In this document: positions 54,340 through 64,000 of the stretch, piece after piece
How positions within the stretch are numbered: position 1 is the first letter of the stretch
Layout: each line of letters starts with the position of its first letter
Assembly: GCF_009363115.1 (NCBI RefSeq)
Contig: NZ_CP045298.1
Location: 496,001 to 560,000 of the forward strand
Direction: 5' to 3'
DNA length: 64,000 nt
DNA from: Paenibacillus brasilensis
GTDB lineage: Bacteria > Bacillota > Bacilli > Paenibacillales > Paenibacillaceae
The notes under the pieces: generated by a model
Told to the model about the DNA's origin: nothing
The model's input: the letters and a program-made list of their open reading frames with translations, nothing else
The model's database searches: none
Position numbers and translations under genes: made by a program

Positions 54340-55413
54340 CTACTTTAAATGCATTTTGAATTGCAGGAACAATTCATTATAGTGAGCCAGCATCCGCTTG
54401 CCGAGATTATCGTATACCTCCAGCTTATCCGTAATTTCGGACGGAGGATAGAAGCGCTCATCGCCAGAAATATCTGCAGGCAACAGCTTTTTCCCATCTT
54501 GGTTTGGTGTTGAGTAGCCTACAAACTCGGCATTTTGGGCAGCTACATCGGGCTGCATCATAAAATTAATGAACTTATGGGCTGCATCCACATGGGTAGC
54601 TGTTTTTGGAATAACCATGTTATCAAACCACAGGTTGGAGCCTTCATCAGGCACGATGTAATCCAGCTTGTCGTTCTCATCCATGATTTCGGACGCATCC
54701 CCGGACCATACAACCCCCGCAGCAGCTTCCTCATTGGCCAGCAGCATTTTAATCTCGTCACCGACAACCGCTTTGACATTTGGCGCCAGTTTCTCCAGCT
54801 TCGTCAAAGCCTGCTGCAAATGTGCCTCATTTGTATCGTTCAAGGAATAATGGAGACTGTTCAGCGACATGCCCATAATCTCCCTAGCTCCATCAACCAG
54901 CAGCAGGTTATTACGCAGCTTCGGATTCCACAGACCGTCCCAGCTATGAAAATCAATGCCTTTCGTCAGCTCCGGGTTAAACACAATCCCGACCGTCCCC
55001 CAAAAATACGGAACCGAATATTGGTTATTCGGATCGAACGAAAGATTCAGAAAATGAGCATCCACATGCTTCAAATTTGGCAGCTTGCTGTGATCCAGCG
55101 GAAGCAACAGGTGCTCCTGCTTCATTTTGGCCAGAGCATACTCCGAAGGAACCGCTACATCAAACGAAGTTCCACCCTGCTCGATTTTCGTCAGCATCGC
55201 CTCATTAGAATCAAATGTCTGATAAATGACAGTAATCCCCGTCTCCTTCTGGAACCGTTCCAGCAGATCAGGGTCAATGTAGTCTCCCCAGTTGTATACC
55301 GTCAATGTGTTGCCACCGGAGTAGCCTTGACTGGAATTAAGCCAGGCCGCCACCGCCATCAGCCCAAACGAGATGATGAAAATCGACAGAAACACGCGCA
55401 CAAGCGACTTCAT
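54340..55413 (-). CDS. potD: Spermidine/putrescine-binding protein PotD
   Basis: 357 residues. VYNWGDYIDPDLLERFQKET is the standard opening of PotD/PotF mature chains, and later VVWSGDASEIMDEND and FINFMMQPDVAAQNAEFVGY match the polyamine-binding family. The N-terminus has one hydrophobic helix (RVFLSIFIISFGLMAVAAWL) but no lipobox cysteine, so the protein may be held by an uncleaved helix, or be released. It is the last gene of potABCD, its ATG overlapping the potC stop by 4 bases. Confidence 0.9.
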   Translation of the reverse strand: MKSLVRVFLSIFIISFGLMAVAAWLNSSQGYSGGNTLTVYNWGDYIDPDLLERFQKETGITVIYQTFDSNEAMLTKIEQGGTSFDVAVPSEYALAKMKQEHLLLPLDHSKLPNLKHVDAHFLNLSFDPNNQYSVPYFWGTVGIVFNPELTKGIDFHSWDGLWNPKLRNNLLLVDGAREIMGMSLNSLHYSLNDTNEAHLQQALTKLEKLAPNVKAVVGDEIKMLLANEEAAAGVVWSGDASEIMDENDKLDYIVPDEGSNLWFDNMVIPKTATHVDAAHKFINFMMQPDVAAQNAEFVGYSTPNQDGKKLLPADISGDERFYPPSEITDKLEVYDNLGKRMLAHYNELFLQFKMHLK

Positions 55414-56231
55414 CTAGGCACCCCCATTTCCGCCGCAGGCTCTTTTTTACCGTTACGATTCGCCTTGCGCATAATAAAGTAGTAACCCACCACCAGCAGC
55501 ACCGTAAACAGGAAAATGAGCGTGGACAGCGCATTGATGGACAAGGAAACCCCTTGACGGGCACGCGAGTAAATTTCCACCGATAGGGTCGAATAGCCAC
55601 TGCCTGTCACAAAAAAGGTCACCGCAAAATCATCCAGAGAATACGTTAGCGCCATAAAAAAGCCCGCATAAATCCCTGGCTTGATAAAGGGCAAAATCAC
55701 CTTGGTCAGCACATCCAGCCGACTGGCACCCAAATCACGTGCTGCATCGACCAGGGATGGACTCATTTCCTGAAGCCGCGGCAAAATCATAATGACTGCA
55801 ATCGGCACACTAAATGCAATATGAGACAACAAGACCGAGTAGAAGCCCAGCTTAATCCCAACCATCGTGAACAAAATGAGGAAGGATGCGCCAATAATGA
55901 CATCCGGGTTCACAATCAGCACATTGTTGAGTGACAGCAGCGTATTTTTGACCCGACGATTCTGCATCTGGTGAATAGCCAGCGCACCCATAATGCCAAT
56001 AATCGTAGCCAATGCAGACGACAGCAACGCAATCACCAAGGTGTTAATGACAATAATGATCAGGCGAGTATCTGCAAACACCTCTTTATAGTATTGAAGG
56101 GTAAAACCTTCAAACTCGTGCATTGTCCCACCGCTGTTGAAGGAATAGTACATCAGGTACAAAATGGGGGCGTACAACACGAGAAAAACGATCACCAAAT
56201 ACAAATTCCCGAATCGACTTTTATTTGCCAT
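55410..56231 (-). CDS. potC: Spermidine/putrescine ABC permease PotC
   Basis: 273 residues and six membrane helices (LVIVFLVLYAPILYLMYYSF first). The EAA loop is [20 protein letters not shown], and GFFMALTYSLDDFAVTFFVTG is typical of PotC. Together with PotB it forms the polyamine channel. It overlaps potB by 11 and potD by 4 bases, consistent with one operon. The tail is basic. Confidence 0.92.
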   Translation of the reverse strand: MANKSRFGNLYLVIVFLVLYAPILYLMYYSFNSGGTMHEFEGFTLQYYKEVFADTRLIIIVINTLVIALLSSALATIIGIMGALAIHQMQNRRVKNTLLSLNNVLIVNPDVIIGASFLILFTMVGIKLGFYSVLLSHIAFSVPIAVIMILPRLQEMSPSLVDAARDLGASRLDVLTKVILPFIKPGIYAGFFMALTYSLDDFAVTFFVTGSGYSTLSVEIYSRARQGVSLSINALSTLIFLFTVLLVVGYYFIMRKANRNGKKEPAAEMGVPR

Positions 56232-57033
56232 GTCGCACCCTCCGCTTCGTCCCCGAGGTGATCAGCATAATGATCGCCATCGCCAAAATCAGGAACACAG
56301 CCACCGTGGAGCCCATCCCCCAGTCCTGTGTAACCAGAAAATGCTGCTCAATTGCCGTTCCCAGGGTAATGACCCGGTTGCCCGCGATCAGTCGGGTAAT
56401 CATAAACAATGACAGCGCAGGAATGAACACCGCCATACATCCGGATCGCACACCGGAAAGCGTTAACGGGAAAACAACTCGGCGAAACGCCGTCCATTTG
56501 GAGGCTCCCAAATCACGCGCAGCGTCCAGCAGTGAAGGGTTTAACCCTTCCAATGCGTTATAGATAGGCAAAATCATAAAGGGCACAAAAATATAAACCG
56601 ACACAAACACAAAGCTGGAGCTGGTAAACAGTAATTGCTGCCCCCCCAATCCAACCATACCTAATATAGCATTCACCGGGCCATAGGTACCGAATATCCC
56701 GATGAAGGCATACGTTTTGAGCAGCAAGTTAATCCATGTCGGCAAAATAATGAGCAATAGCCACAACTGCTTATGCTTGGTTCGTGTGAGTAAATACGCC
56801 GCCGGATAAGCCACCAGGAGCGAAAATACCGTAATCAAAAATGCATACCAAAACGAGCTGAGCGTCATGCTCAAATAAACGGGTGTCAGAAACTGTGCAT
56901 AGTTGCTGAATGTGAAATGACCGTCTACATCAAATAGTGAATAGTAAAACACAAGCACAACCGGAGCCGCCACGAACAGCACAATCCATAAATAATAAGG
57001 CAGCAGAAACGCCGCTCTTGTATTACCGGACAT
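56221..57033 (-). CDS. potB: Spermidine/putrescine ABC permease PotB
   Basis: 270 residues from ATG 57033, which has GAGGTGG upstream and overlaps the potA stop by 11 bases; an earlier start would run deeper into potA. Six membrane helices, starting [20 protein letters not shown], and an EAA loop ([20 protein letters not shown]) nearly identical to that of Pot[21 protein letters not shown] is a PotB hallmark. Confidence 0.92.
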   Translation of the reverse strand: MSGNTRAAFLLPYYLWIVLFVAAPVVLVFYYSLFDVDGHFTFSNYAQFLTPVYLSMTLSSFWYAFLITVFSLLVAYPAAYLLTRTKHKQLWLLLIILPTWINLLLKTYAFIGIFGTYGPVNAILGMVGLGGQQLLFTSSSFVFVSVYIFVPFMILPIYNALEGLNPSLLDAARDLGASKWTAFRRVVFPLTLSGVRSGCMAVFIPALSLFMITRLIAGNRVITLGTAIEQHFLVTQDWGMGSTVAVFLILAMAIIMLITSGTKRRVRHGK

Positions 57034-58132
57034 GCTGATCCACCTCTTCATAGGCCTCCAGGCGCCGGTCAAATTCTTCCTCCGTTTCCCCAAAGCGCAT
57101 CACATGGATCGCTTCCGGATCAAAATGCAGGCCGATTTCACTGCCCAGCTCCGCCTTTTTGGTAGAATGCACCAGCCACTCCTGTCCTGAATCATCATAG
57201 CAGCTTATTTCATAGTGGACCCCACGGAACAATTGGGTATCCACCTTTACACGCAGCTTGCCTTCAGCAACACTGGTAATCTCCAAGTCCTCTGGCCGGA
57301 TCACAATTTCAATCGGTTCATTCGGACGCAGCCCACCATCTACACACTCAAACTGTCGACCGTTGAATTCCACCTGATAATCCGCGATCATACGTCCAGG
57401 GACAATATTGGATTCGCCGATAAAATCAGCAACAAACCGATTAATCGGCTCATCATAGATATCATTTGGCGTACCACTCTGCTCGATTTTGCCTTTGTTC
57501 ATGACAAAAATTTCGTCTGACATGGCCAGCGCTTCCTCCTGATCATGCGTAACGAATATAAAAGTGATTCCAAGGCGCTGCTGCATTTCGCGCAAAATGT
57601 ACTGCATTTCTGTACGCAGCTTTAAATCCAGTGCAGACAATGGTTCATCCAACAAGAGAACATCAGGTTCATTGACGATAGCCCGTGCAATGGCTACACG
57701 CTGACGCTGTCCCCCGGACATCTCGGAAATTTCCCGTTCGCCGTAGCCTTCCAGATTGACGAAGGACAATGCCTGTGTCACCTTCTCCTGAATGTCCTTT
57801 TTGTTCATCTTTTTGATTCGCAGACCAAAGGCTACATTTTCAAACACATTGAGATGCGGAAATAGCGCATAATCCTGAAAAACCGTATTGACCTGCCGCT
57901 CATTGGCTGGAACACGATTAATGAGTTTTCCATTTAAATAAATAGAGCCTTCTGTCGGCTCCGCAAAACCTGCAATCATACGCAGAATCGTCGTTTTACC
58001 ACAGCCGGAAGGCCCTAGCAGTGTATAAAATTTACCACGCTCAATCTCAAAGCTGACGTCAGCCAGCACTGGGGGATCGTTGTCATATTGCTTGGTCACC
58101 CGTTCAAATCGGATGATGTTTTGCTCTCCCAT
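57023..58132 (-). CDS. potA: Polyamine ABC transporter ATPase PotA
   Basis: 369 residues from ATG 58132 (GGAGGGTG upstream). Walker [18 protein letters not shown], signature [20 protein letters not shown], Walker [17 protein letters not shown], and switch His in [14 protein letters not shown]. The C-terminal about 130 residues form the TOBE domain ([12 protein letters not shown]). It powers import of spermidine or putrescine by PotBCD. It is the first gene of the operon, with about 75 bases of upstream sequence holding the promoter. Confidence 0.93.
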   Translation of the reverse strand: MGEQNIIRFERVTKQYDNDPPVLADVSFEIERGKFYTLLGPSGCGKTTILRMIAGFAEPTEGSIYLNGKLINRVPANERQVNTVFQDYALFPHLNVFENVAFGLRIKKMNKKDIQEKVTQALSFVNLEGYGEREISEMSGGQRQRVAIARAIVNEPDVLLLDEPLSALDLKLRTEMQYILREMQQRLGITFIFVTHDQEEALAMSDEIFVMNKGKIEQSGTPNDIYDEPINRFVADFIGESNIVPGRMIADYQVEFNGRQFECVDGGLRPNEPIEIVIRPEDLEITSVAEGKLRVKVDTQLFRGVHYEISCYDDSGQEWLVHSTKKAELGSEIGLHFDPEAIHVMRFGETEEEFDRRLEAYEEVDQHVR

Positions 58133-58207
58133 AACACCCTCCTTCAAAGATTCGGCTTCATTTCATTTTATTCTGTTCATTAAACATAATTATTCAGGCC
58201 GTACCAT

Positions 58208-59338
58208 TTACCCTTGAGACTTCCATGTAAAATAGTCTGTCAGCACACGAATGGCCACACCGATCGCTTCCTCGGCAGGCGCCAGCTTGGCATGGTGCAA
58301 GCCATAGGGCGTATCAACGCCAAGCCAGAACATCAGACCCGGAATTCGCTCCAGAAAATACCCGAAATCCTCTCCCGTCATCGCTTCCCCGCATTCAATG
58401 AGCTGCACATCCTGCCGATTACTGACCCAGTTCATGAATTCCTCGGTTACCTTGGCTTCATTATACACTTGCAAATAATTGGAGCCATAATGAATCTCCG
58501 CCTGGCATTCAAATCCAGCTTCTATACCACGTACCAGTGCTTCAATCCGCGATTTAACCAGCTTCATCGTATCGGCTGATAGCGTTCGGATCGTACCCTC
58601 CAAACGGGCGGTTTCCGCGATAATATTCTGCTTCGTGCCGCCGCTAACCTTACCAACGGTAACAACTGCTGCATCCAGCGGATTCACATTACGGGCTACA
58701 ATCGTTTGTAGCTGTCCCACCAGCTGACAAGCAGCTACTACCATATCATTCGCCTTGTGTGGATACGCAGCATGCCCTCCCGTACCCTTCAGGTCGATGA
58801 AAAGCTCCGATGTATTGGCAAATAAGATACCCGGGCGAGTCGCAATCGTGCCCACAGGATATTCGGGTGCAACATGCAGCGCGACAATTTGATCCGGCAG
58901 CCAGTCTGCCAGCTCTGCGCTATCGCGCATCGGCAACGCTCCGCCCGGGCCTTCCTCAGCAGGTTGAAAAATTACAACCAGGTCGTCCTTAATCGGGTGG
59001 CTCGCAAAGTGAGTAACAATTCCCAATCCAATCGTCATATGTAAATCGTGTCCGCAAGCATGCATGTAGCCGGGATGGGTCGAACGGAACTCGTAACCCG
59101 TCTCTTCTTCAATCGGTAAGCCATCCATGTCACAACGATATCCATAGCGGCGTTCGGGGGCCGTTCCATGAATGAATACTAACACGCCCGTACGCCATGT
59201 ACGAATGTCCAGCCGCTCTTGAGGGAGCGTTTCCAAGTAGTCCAGCAAGTATCGTTGTGTTTTATATTCCTCAAACCCCGGTTCGGGAATTTGATGCAGA
59301 TCCCTTCGTATTTGAACAAAAGTATCGACTGTGCTCAT
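58208..59338 (-). CDS. dapL: N-acetyldiaminopimelate deacetylase
   Basis: 376 residues of the M20 metallopeptidase/amidohydrolase group. The metal site shows as [10 protein letters not shown] (His, Asp) and [10 protein letters not shown] (Glu pair); the lid domain includes [39 protein letters not shown] is the usual N-terminal motif. It removes acetate from N-acetyl-LL-diaminopimelate, the step after PatA. It is called dapL in B. subtilis; this is not the aminotransferase of the same name. The gene follows dapH on the same strand with a 180-base gap. Confidence 0.88.
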   Translation of the reverse strand: MSTVDTFVQIRRDLHQIPEPGFEEYKTQRYLLDYLETLPQERLDIRTWRTGVLVFIHGTAPERRYGYRCDMDGLPIEEETGYEFRSTHPGYMHACGHDLHMTIGLGIVTHFASHPIKDDLVVIFQPAEEGPGGALPMRDSAELADWLPDQIVALHVAPEYPVGTIATRPGILFANTSELFIDLKGTGGHAAYPHKANDMVVAACQLVGQLQTIVARNVNPLDAAVVTVGKVSGGTKQNIIAETARLEGTIRTLSADTMKLVKSRIEALVRGIEAGFECQAEIHYGSNYLQVYNEAKVTEEFMNWVSNRQDVQLIECGEAMTGEDFGYFLERIPGLMFWLGVDTPYGLHHAKLAPAEEAIGVAIRVLTDYFTWKSQG

Positions 59339-59518
59339 TTCGCTGCTCCGCCTCCTTTTTTAGCCTATCAGCTCTTATCTGGCAAAAGAACAAAAGGACA
59401 AAAGCCCGGCGCAGCCGCCGAGCCTTGTCCGTTGTGCTTCGTCCCTAAGTTGTGTGTCAGTACATCTCGTCTCTGACAAGGAATCGTTCACCTTTGGTAC
59501 ATAAAAAACTTTGCCTTC

Positions 59519-60232
59519 TTACAGAACGCGCAGTTCTTTCAAAATCTCAGTTTTAGATTTGGTCTTATCGTCGACCTGTTTGATTACGCGAGCAGGTGTA
59601 CCAGCTACTACGGAGTATGCAGGCACATCTTCAGTTACAACCGCTCCGGCTGCAACAACTGCACCTTTACCAATTCGTACGCCTTCCAGTACAACCGAGT
59701 TCGCACCGATCAATACTTCGTCTTCTACGATAACAGGCTGTGCGGACGGTGGCTCAATGACACCTGCAAGAACAACGCCTGCGCCGATGTGGCACATGTT
59801 GCCTACTTTAACACGACCGCCAAGTACAGCATTCATATCTATCATGGTGCCTTCACCAATTGTAACGCCAATGTTAATCACGGCGCCCATCATAATGACT
59901 GCGTTATTACCGATGCCGACCATATCGCGAATATATGCGCCTGGCTCAATGCGTGCATTGATGCCCTTCAGATCCAGCATAGGAACAGCGGAGTTACGGC
60001 GGTCATTTTCCACCACATAGTCTTCTTCTTTAGCGTTTACGCTATCCAGTACAGGCTTGATGTCTGCCCAATCGCCAAATACAACACCACTGTCTCCGGA
60101 AATAAAAGCTTGCACATTCTCGCCAAATGAAGCGGAAGCCAAAGCTCCTTTTACATATACTTTAACAGGCGTCTTTTTCTTGCTGTTTTTAATCACGTTG
60201 ATGACTTCTTGTGTATTCATTTCGATGGACAT
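59519..60232 (-). CDS. dapH: Tetrahydrodipicolinate N-acetyltransferase
   Basis: 237 residues. An N-terminal alpha/beta domain of about 90 residues is followed by a left-handed beta-helix of hexapeptide repeats ([60 protein letters not shown]) and the tail [20 protein letters not shown]. It acetylates tetrahydrodipicolinate with acetyl-CoA, starting the acetylase route to diaminopimelate and lysine. The RBS GGAG lies about 14 bases from the ATG at 60232. No lysine riboswitch is apparent upstream. Confidence 0.93.
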   Translation of the reverse strand: MSIEMNTQEVINVIKNSKKKTPVKVYVKGALASASFGENVQAFISGDSGVVFGDWADIKPVLDSVNAKEEDYVVENDRRNSAVPMLDLKGINARIEPGAYIRDMVGIGNNAVIMMGAVINIGVTIGEGTMIDMNAVLGGRVKVGNMCHIGAGVVLAGVIEPPSAQPVIVEDEVLIGANSVVLEGVRIGKGAVVAAGAVVTEDVPAYSVVAGTPARVIKQVDDKTKSKTEILKELRVL

Positions 60233-60445
60233 AGTAAATCTAACAACTCCTTCATCGCTTCATACGACTTCGCAAGCCGGAATGATCTTATTCTCTCATC
60301 CTTTATAGCACAAAAGAGCTGTATCTCGCAATTACTGATTAGACCTTCAGCGCGCTGACCTAGTACCTATATTAACAAGTTTCGGCAGGTTGACTGTCTT
60401 AAATTCATAATTTAAAACCAGCGACCGCCTGACATTAAAGTAGGA

Positions 60446-61351
60446 TTATTTATTAGCTTGCAAGCTCTCCAGCGATGTATAAATGTAGGATTCGAATCCC
60501 TCGGCAGACTCCCCAAGCGGAATGTTCACTTTCACAATGAAACCACCCGTTTTATTTTCCACGACAATATATTGTCGTGTGATCTTCGGACCGTTCGCTT
60601 GTAAGAAGAGGCGACTGCTGGTCAGTGCTTGGGGCACAGCTGCTTTGTCCAGCTTTTGCACCTTGCCTATGGAGGCCAACCCCTGTTCGCCTTTCTTCTG
60701 GAGCTCATCCAGATTAAAATCAGAGGGCAGCTTCGTCATTTCAGCGTAATAGTTATCATCTACCGCCAAGGCGACGCGGTTTTGATCGGGAAACAGGGAC
60801 ATCGGATCAAACACATACAGCGAATATCCCTCTCCCTGTGCCAATGTAGCTGTCTGCGTTTCCTTTTTGCCTTCAAGGGTAAGCTCAAAAGCTTGCGTTT
60901 TCGAGCGTTCCCCGCCTACTTGTTGACCAGAGCTACCGTTTTGATTGCCATCTGTTGCAGCTTCTGTTTTTTGTATTTTAGTTAAAATGAGCTGCTGCGC
61001 GGTCGCGTCGTCCTCAACAGCTTGTTCACTATATTCAAACGTCACTGCATCGCCTTCCTTCAGTCCGGCCACTACCGTATCCAGTCCGTCAGCCAGTTGG
61101 AAGGATTGGGCTTCGCCATTGATTTCGATTTCAACCGTATGCGGATCAGCAGCTCCACTGTATACACCTGTGCCTTGTTTGACCTCTGGCTTAGCGACTG
61201 GCTCCGGTTTTACTTGCGGCTGTTGCGTTTGTGGTTGGTCTGTCCCTTGAGGAGCGGTGTTATTAGTTTGCGGTTTCGTTCCACAGGCTGACAGGGCCAG
61301 CACTGCCACTACAGTCAATAGTATGAATGAAAATGTGTTGCGTTTTTTCAT
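60446..61351 (-). CDS. Lipoprotein of unknown function with proline-rich linker
   Basis: 301 residues from ATG 61351 (GGAGGTGG upstream). The lipoprotein signal is FILLTVVAVLALSACG. A Pro/Gln/Thr linker (about 30-60) leads to a short beta domain (PHTVEIEINGEAQSFQLADG), a Gln/Asn/Gly linker, and a C-terminal domain of about 150 residues (YSLYVFDPMSLFPDQNRVAL; ITRQYIVVENKTGGFIVKVN). I do not recognise an enzymatic motif. It is monocistronic, with 212 bases to dapH downstream where no gene is seen. Confidence 0.75.
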   Translation of the reverse strand: MKKRNTFSFILLTVVAVLALSACGTKPQTNNTAPQGTDQPQTQQPQVKPEPVAKPEVKQGTGVYSGAADPHTVEIEINGEAQSFQLADGLDTVVAGLKEGDAVTFEYSEQAVEDDATAQQLILTKIQKTEAATDGNQNGSSGQQVGGERSKTQAFELTLEGKKETQTATLAQGEGYSLYVFDPMSLFPDQNRVALAVDDNYYAEMTKLPSDFNLDELQKKGEQGLASIGKVQKLDKAAVPQALTSSRLFLQANGPKITRQYIVVENKTGGFIVKVNIPLGESAEGFESYIYTSLESLQANK

Positions 61352-61634
61352 AATGTCCACCTCCACTATAATAGACGAGTTTGTTCGGCAAAAGTTCTAC
61401 GCACCAGCACACTTAAAATCCTGCCTTTTAAAGCCCTTCTCCTGCTCCTTTTTTATATTCTCATGATTTTACAAAATCCTCATACCGCGTGGATGTCAGG
61501 TACGGTATAATGGGCTGTATTAAACCTAATTTTCGAGATACTCTTTTCAAAACACTTTTTCAAAACACCCATGGAAGGAAGCAAAGAAGGAAGCAAATAC
61601 GCCTGAATTCCCTCCATACGGATGGAGCTGCCAC
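61352..61634. other. Divergent intergenic region
   Basis: Holds the promoters of the lipoprotein gene and of the EamA transporter. CTTTTCAAAACACTTTTTCAAAACACC (about 61542-61568) contains a direct repeat TTTTCAAAACAC. No RNA gene or ORF with RBS was found. Confidence 0.4.
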
Positions 61635-62579
61635 ATGAACCAAGCACACAAACCATCGTTTTCCTTTGAATTACTGTACATCATAGGTATTATCGCTATT
61701 TCGTTCTCCTCGATCTTCGTAAGATGGTCCGAAGCCGAGGTGTCCGTCATCGCTATGTACCGTCTGTACCTGACCAATCTTCTCATGCTGCCATTGGTCT
61801 GGAAATACCGCACCGAGCTATTTAACCTTACTCGCAAGCAGTGGATGCTCATCCTCTGGTCCGGTATCGCGCTAGGGCTGCATTTCTTGCTTTGGATGGG
61901 CTCGCTGCGGATGACCACCGTTGCAAGCTCTACCGTTATTATGACATTGGAACCGATCCTTGTCATGCTCGGTTCTTTTTTGTTTTTCCGGACAGGCACG
62001 AATCGCGCTATGCTCTTCGGAATGGGTCTGGCCTTTATCGGCTCACTGGCCATCGGCGCGGGGGATTTTCATGTCTCGGGCCAAGCCCTGCTTGGAGATG
62101 CACTGTCCTTCTTGGGTATGGTAGCCGTTTCGATCCATATGCTAATGGGTAAGCATCTACGCGAGCATTTGAGCGCTTTTGTCTATAACTTTTGGGTTTT
62201 TATCATCGCAGCCACATCACTTGCGCTGTATAATGTGGTCAATGCCATACCTTTTACTGGATATGCACCACGGGAATGGGGACTGTTCCTGCTGCTCGCG
62301 ATTGTACCCACACTGTTCGGACATTACCTGTTTAACTGGCTGCTCAAATACATTAACGCCACCGCGGTGTCGATGGCGGTACTCGGTGAGCCCGTTATTT
62401 CTTCCCTGCTGGCTTGGGTGCTGCTCGGGGAAAGGCTATCTACCTTACAATTTGGTGCAGGCTTTTTCATCCTGTTCGGGGTATGGATTTTTATCCGATA
62501 CGGAACAGATTTTAAAAAGCAAGTTGTCCACCAAAGTGAATTGCCTAACACAGAGCCCCCCCTTAAGGCCAGCTCTTAA
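61635..62579 (+). CDS. EamA-family (DMT superfamily) transporter
   Basis: 314 residues and ten membrane helices in two EamA repeats (GIIAISFSSIFVRWSEAEVS; GDALSFLGMVAVSIHMLMGK). FLLWMGSLRMTTVASSTVIM and SMAVLGEPVISSLLAWVLLG are typical family motifs. It probably exports amino acids or related metabolites; the substrate cannot be predicted. It is only distantly like the 4.2-kb member. The sulfurtransferase gene starts 75 bases after its stop. Confidence 0.85.
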   Translation: MNQAHKPSFSFELLYIIGIIAISFSSIFVRWSEAEVSVIAMYRLYLTNLLMLPLVWKYRTELFNLTRKQWMLILWSGIALGLHFLLWMGSLRMTTVASSTVIMTLEPILVMLGSFLFFRTGTNRAMLFGMGLAFIGSLAIGAGDFHVSGQALLGDALSFLGMVAVSIHMLMGKHLREHLSAFVYNFWVFIIAATSLALYNVVNAIPFTGYAPREWGLFLLLAIVPTLFGHYLFNWLLKYINATAVSMAVLGEPVISSLLAWVLLGERLSTLQFGAGFFILFGVWIFIRYGTDFKKQVVHQSELPNTEPPLKASS

Positions 62580-62654
62580 CTTATTTACCCCATTTTCATA
62601 GACTATACTCAATGGATTAAATTCACTGTTAAATAAAGGAAGGCGGAATCCTCT

Positions 62655-63518
62655 ATGAAATCCATCGTATCCAAACGCTGGCTGCTGGCCCGATTATATG
62701 AGCCGGACATGATCATTGCCGACTGCCGTTCCCTGCTCGGACAAGCAGGAGCGGGACGGGCTCATTTTAATGAAGACCATATTCCAGGAGCGGTTCACTT
62801 CGATTTGGAAGAAGACCTCACCGCTTCTCTTGGCGAGCATGGTGGGCGCCATCCCTTACCCGATGTGGATACACTTGCCGCACGTCTGAGTCGTGCCGGA
62901 ATCAACTCAGCTTCACGCATCGTTGCCTATGATGACCAAGGCGGTATGATGGCTTCCCGCTTCTGGTGGCTGCTGCGCTATCTCGGGCATGAGCAGGTAT
63001 ATGTGCTGGAAGAAGGCTACAGCGCTTGGAAGGAAGCGAAGTTCCCCGTTACGGCAGACCAGCCGATTCGCATTCCAAGTACATTCACGCCGAATGTACA
63101 GGCACAAATGCTCACAAGTATGCAAGAAGTCCAACGTGTATCCGAAGCTTCTGTTCCAGTTGGCTCCAATATCGGTTTTTCACCTATATTGGTCGACTCC
63201 AGAGAGCGGCCGCGCTACCTGGGACTGGAAGAACCCATAGATCAAGCCGCGGGGCATATCCCTGGTGCGGTGAATTTCTTCTGGAAAGAGGTCTTGGACG
63301 AAAAGGGTGCATTTAAAAATGCAGAGCAGTTGAAACAGCATTTCTCAGACCTTGATCAGAACGCTGAGATCATCGTATATTGCGGATCAGGCGTATCTGC
63401 CTGCCCGAATGTTCTAGCCTTGAAGGAGGCAGGATTTAGTAAGGTGAGACTCTATCCGGGAAGCTGGAGCGATTGGATCAGCTATGAGGAAAATCCAGTG
63501 GCGACCGGAAAGGAATAA
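62655..63518 (+). CDS. Two-domain sulfurtransferase (thiosulfate/3-mercaptopyruvate)
   Basis: 287 residues. There are two rhodanese domains. The N-terminal one is inactive (IIADCRSLLGQAGAGRAHFN; HIPGAVHFDLEEDL). The C-terminal one carries the catalytic Cys in the loop IIVYCGSGVSACPNVLAL. CGSGVSA resembles the mercaptopyruvate sulfurtransferase loop CGxGVTA more than the CRKGVT of thiosulfate enzymes, so 3-mercaptopyruvate is the more likely donor. It is cytoplasmic, with no signal peptide. GGAAGGCGG precedes the ATG. Confidence 0.88.
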   Translation: MKSIVSKRWLLARLYEPDMIIADCRSLLGQAGAGRAHFNEDHIPGAVHFDLEEDLTASLGEHGGRHPLPDVDTLAARLSRAGINSASRIVAYDDQGGMMASRFWWLLRYLGHEQVYVLEEGYSAWKEAKFPVTADQPIRIPSTFTPNVQAQMLTSMQEVQRVSEASVPVGSNIGFSPILVDSRERPRYLGLEEPIDQAAGHIPGAVNFFWKEVLDEKGAFKNAEQLKQHFSDLDQNAEIIVYCGSGVSACPNVLALKEAGFSKVRLYPGSWSDWISYEENPVATGKE

Positions 63519-63552
63519 TCCGTTTTTAACAGATATACAGGTCTAAAAACAG

Positions 63553-63591
63553 ACACACTGCCTTAAGCGATTTAGGCTCATGGCAGTGTGT
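63553..63591. terminator. Bidirectional terminator between sulfurtransferase and YdeI genes
   Basis: A 10-base perfect stem ACACACTGCC / GGCAGTGTGT (63553-63562, 63582-63591), followed by TTGGTTTCT on the plus strand and TGTTTTTAG on the minus strand. The genes on both sides converge here. Confidence 0.75.
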
Positions 63592-63608
63592 TTGGTTTCT
63601 CATCGAGT

Positions 63609-64000
63609 TTAACGATCATTTAATCCCTTTCCAGCGAGAATGTCCTGTATACATTTTTCAACCCTCGACTCCCGAGTTTTAGATTGTTTGGGCGCAGAAA
63701 AATGCATAACGTATGCTCTTTGTCGTCCCGGCGTCAATGCAGCAAAAGCAGCTTTCAAGGCAGGATTTTCATCTAACTTAGCTTGAAGTTCTTCAGGAAA
63801 TATGAGTTCTGTACTCTTTTTAAAATCCACTTTCAAACCAGCTTTTTCCACTTCAATGGCTTCGTTAATATAAGCTTTCAAGATGGTTTCCATCTCCGCG
63901 ATTTCTTCAACATTCGTGAACCGAATCTGACGCCCCGCCTGCGTGTCCTCCCCAGGTTTAATTAGAATACCATTGGGGTCTTTTAACAATGCACCTTTGA
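63609..64000 (-). CDS. YdeI/OmpD-associated family protein, 5' part beyond the window
   Basis: The frame is open to the right edge (…KGALLKDPNGILIKPGEDTQ), so only the C-terminal 130 or so residues are visible; the apparent TTG at 63989 is internal. Family marks are FPEELQAKLDENPALKAAFA, LTPGRQRAYVMHFSAPKQSK and TRESRVEKCIQDILAGKG, the Lys/Arg-rich tail of YdeI/YjbR-like proteins, sometimes called bacteriocin-protection proteins. The length to be expected is about 195 residues. The function is unproven. Confidence 0.85.
   Translation of the reverse strand, partial: KGALLKDPNGILIKPGEDTQAGRQIRFTNVEEIAEMETILKAYINEAIEVEKAGLKVDFKKSTELIFPEELQAKLDENPALKAAFAALTPGRQRAYVMHFSAPKQSKTRESRVEKCIQDILAGKGLNDR

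Noticed and set aside
54535..55482. 315-codon plus-strand frame opposite potD and the start of potC
   Set aside because: It is the complement of a clearly conserved gene and has no RBS or recognisable domain.

Overview
The window looks like chromosome of a spore-forming, low-to-moderate GC Firmicute, most likely Paenibacillus (P. polymyxa-like; this is an inference). Supporting signs are an uninterrupted sporulation sigma factor SigK, S-layer-homology proteins, lplB/AraC-sensor type sugar uptake genes, strong AGGAGG ribosome binding sites with ATG/GTG/TTG starts, CcpA cre-like boxes, and the acetylase version of the lysine/diaminopimelate pathway. No rRNA, tRNA, CRISPR or prophage was seen.

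Layout. 1-1.8 kb: wreckage of a sugar-uptake locus (AraC-type sensor fragment fused tail-to-tail to a truncated permease) and a truncated NAD-dependent epimerase. 1.9-7.6 kb: ECF sigma factor with a DUF4179-like membrane partner, EamA exporter, YdcF-like protein, DUF523 protein, sigK. 7.6-11.5 kb: sugar ABC operon (binding protein and two permeases) behind a promoter with tandem palindromic operators and a cre box, followed by a decayed GH32 glycosidase. 11.5-13.3 kb: relics of a LacI regulator and probably a GerA-type germination gene, then a complete IS30-family element with inverted ends and a 4-bp target duplication. 13.3-21.3 kb: a 1532-residue Ig/FN3/SLH surface protein, an unrecognised protein, and a secreted protein with a truncated paralogue beside it. 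21.5-28.1 kb: small accessory genes (lipoprotein, decayed gene plus P-loop kinase, DUF4395, DUF2294), a MarR/amidohydrolase divergent pair around a palindromic operator, and a secreted beta-helix protein.

28.4-38.2 kb is the most coherent system: a molybdate uptake and molybdenum-cofactor operon on the minus strand (moaA, fdhD, moaD, a MoaD-MoaE fusion, moeB/thiF-like, modA, modB) divergent from a formate-dehydrogenase-like molybdoenzyme with a DUF1641 partner. The 690-bp divergent region carries two promoters, each followed by a leader ending in an intrinsic terminator before the first large gene, and one leader encodes a possible 29-residue membrane peptide.

38.3-46 kb: a KdgT-type permease with an orphan TctC-type binding protein and a broken AraC sensor-regulator, then a BMP-type binding lipoprotein paired with a chemoreceptor. 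46-52.6 kb: membrane-anchored Mrr-like nuclease, aspartase, GNAT, VOC protein, and a broken secreted exonuclease/SLH gene. 52.7-60.2 kb: patA, a complete potABCD polyamine operon, dapL and dapH; patA, dapL and dapH together give the N-acetyl branch of diaminopimelate synthesis. The window ends with a lipoprotein, a second EamA exporter, a two-domain sulfurtransferase and a YdeI-family gene running off the right edge.

A striking overall feature is the number of genes broken by one or a few small lesions or by deletion junctions (about nine). This suggests either real gene decay in this strain or residual sequencing error at some sites.
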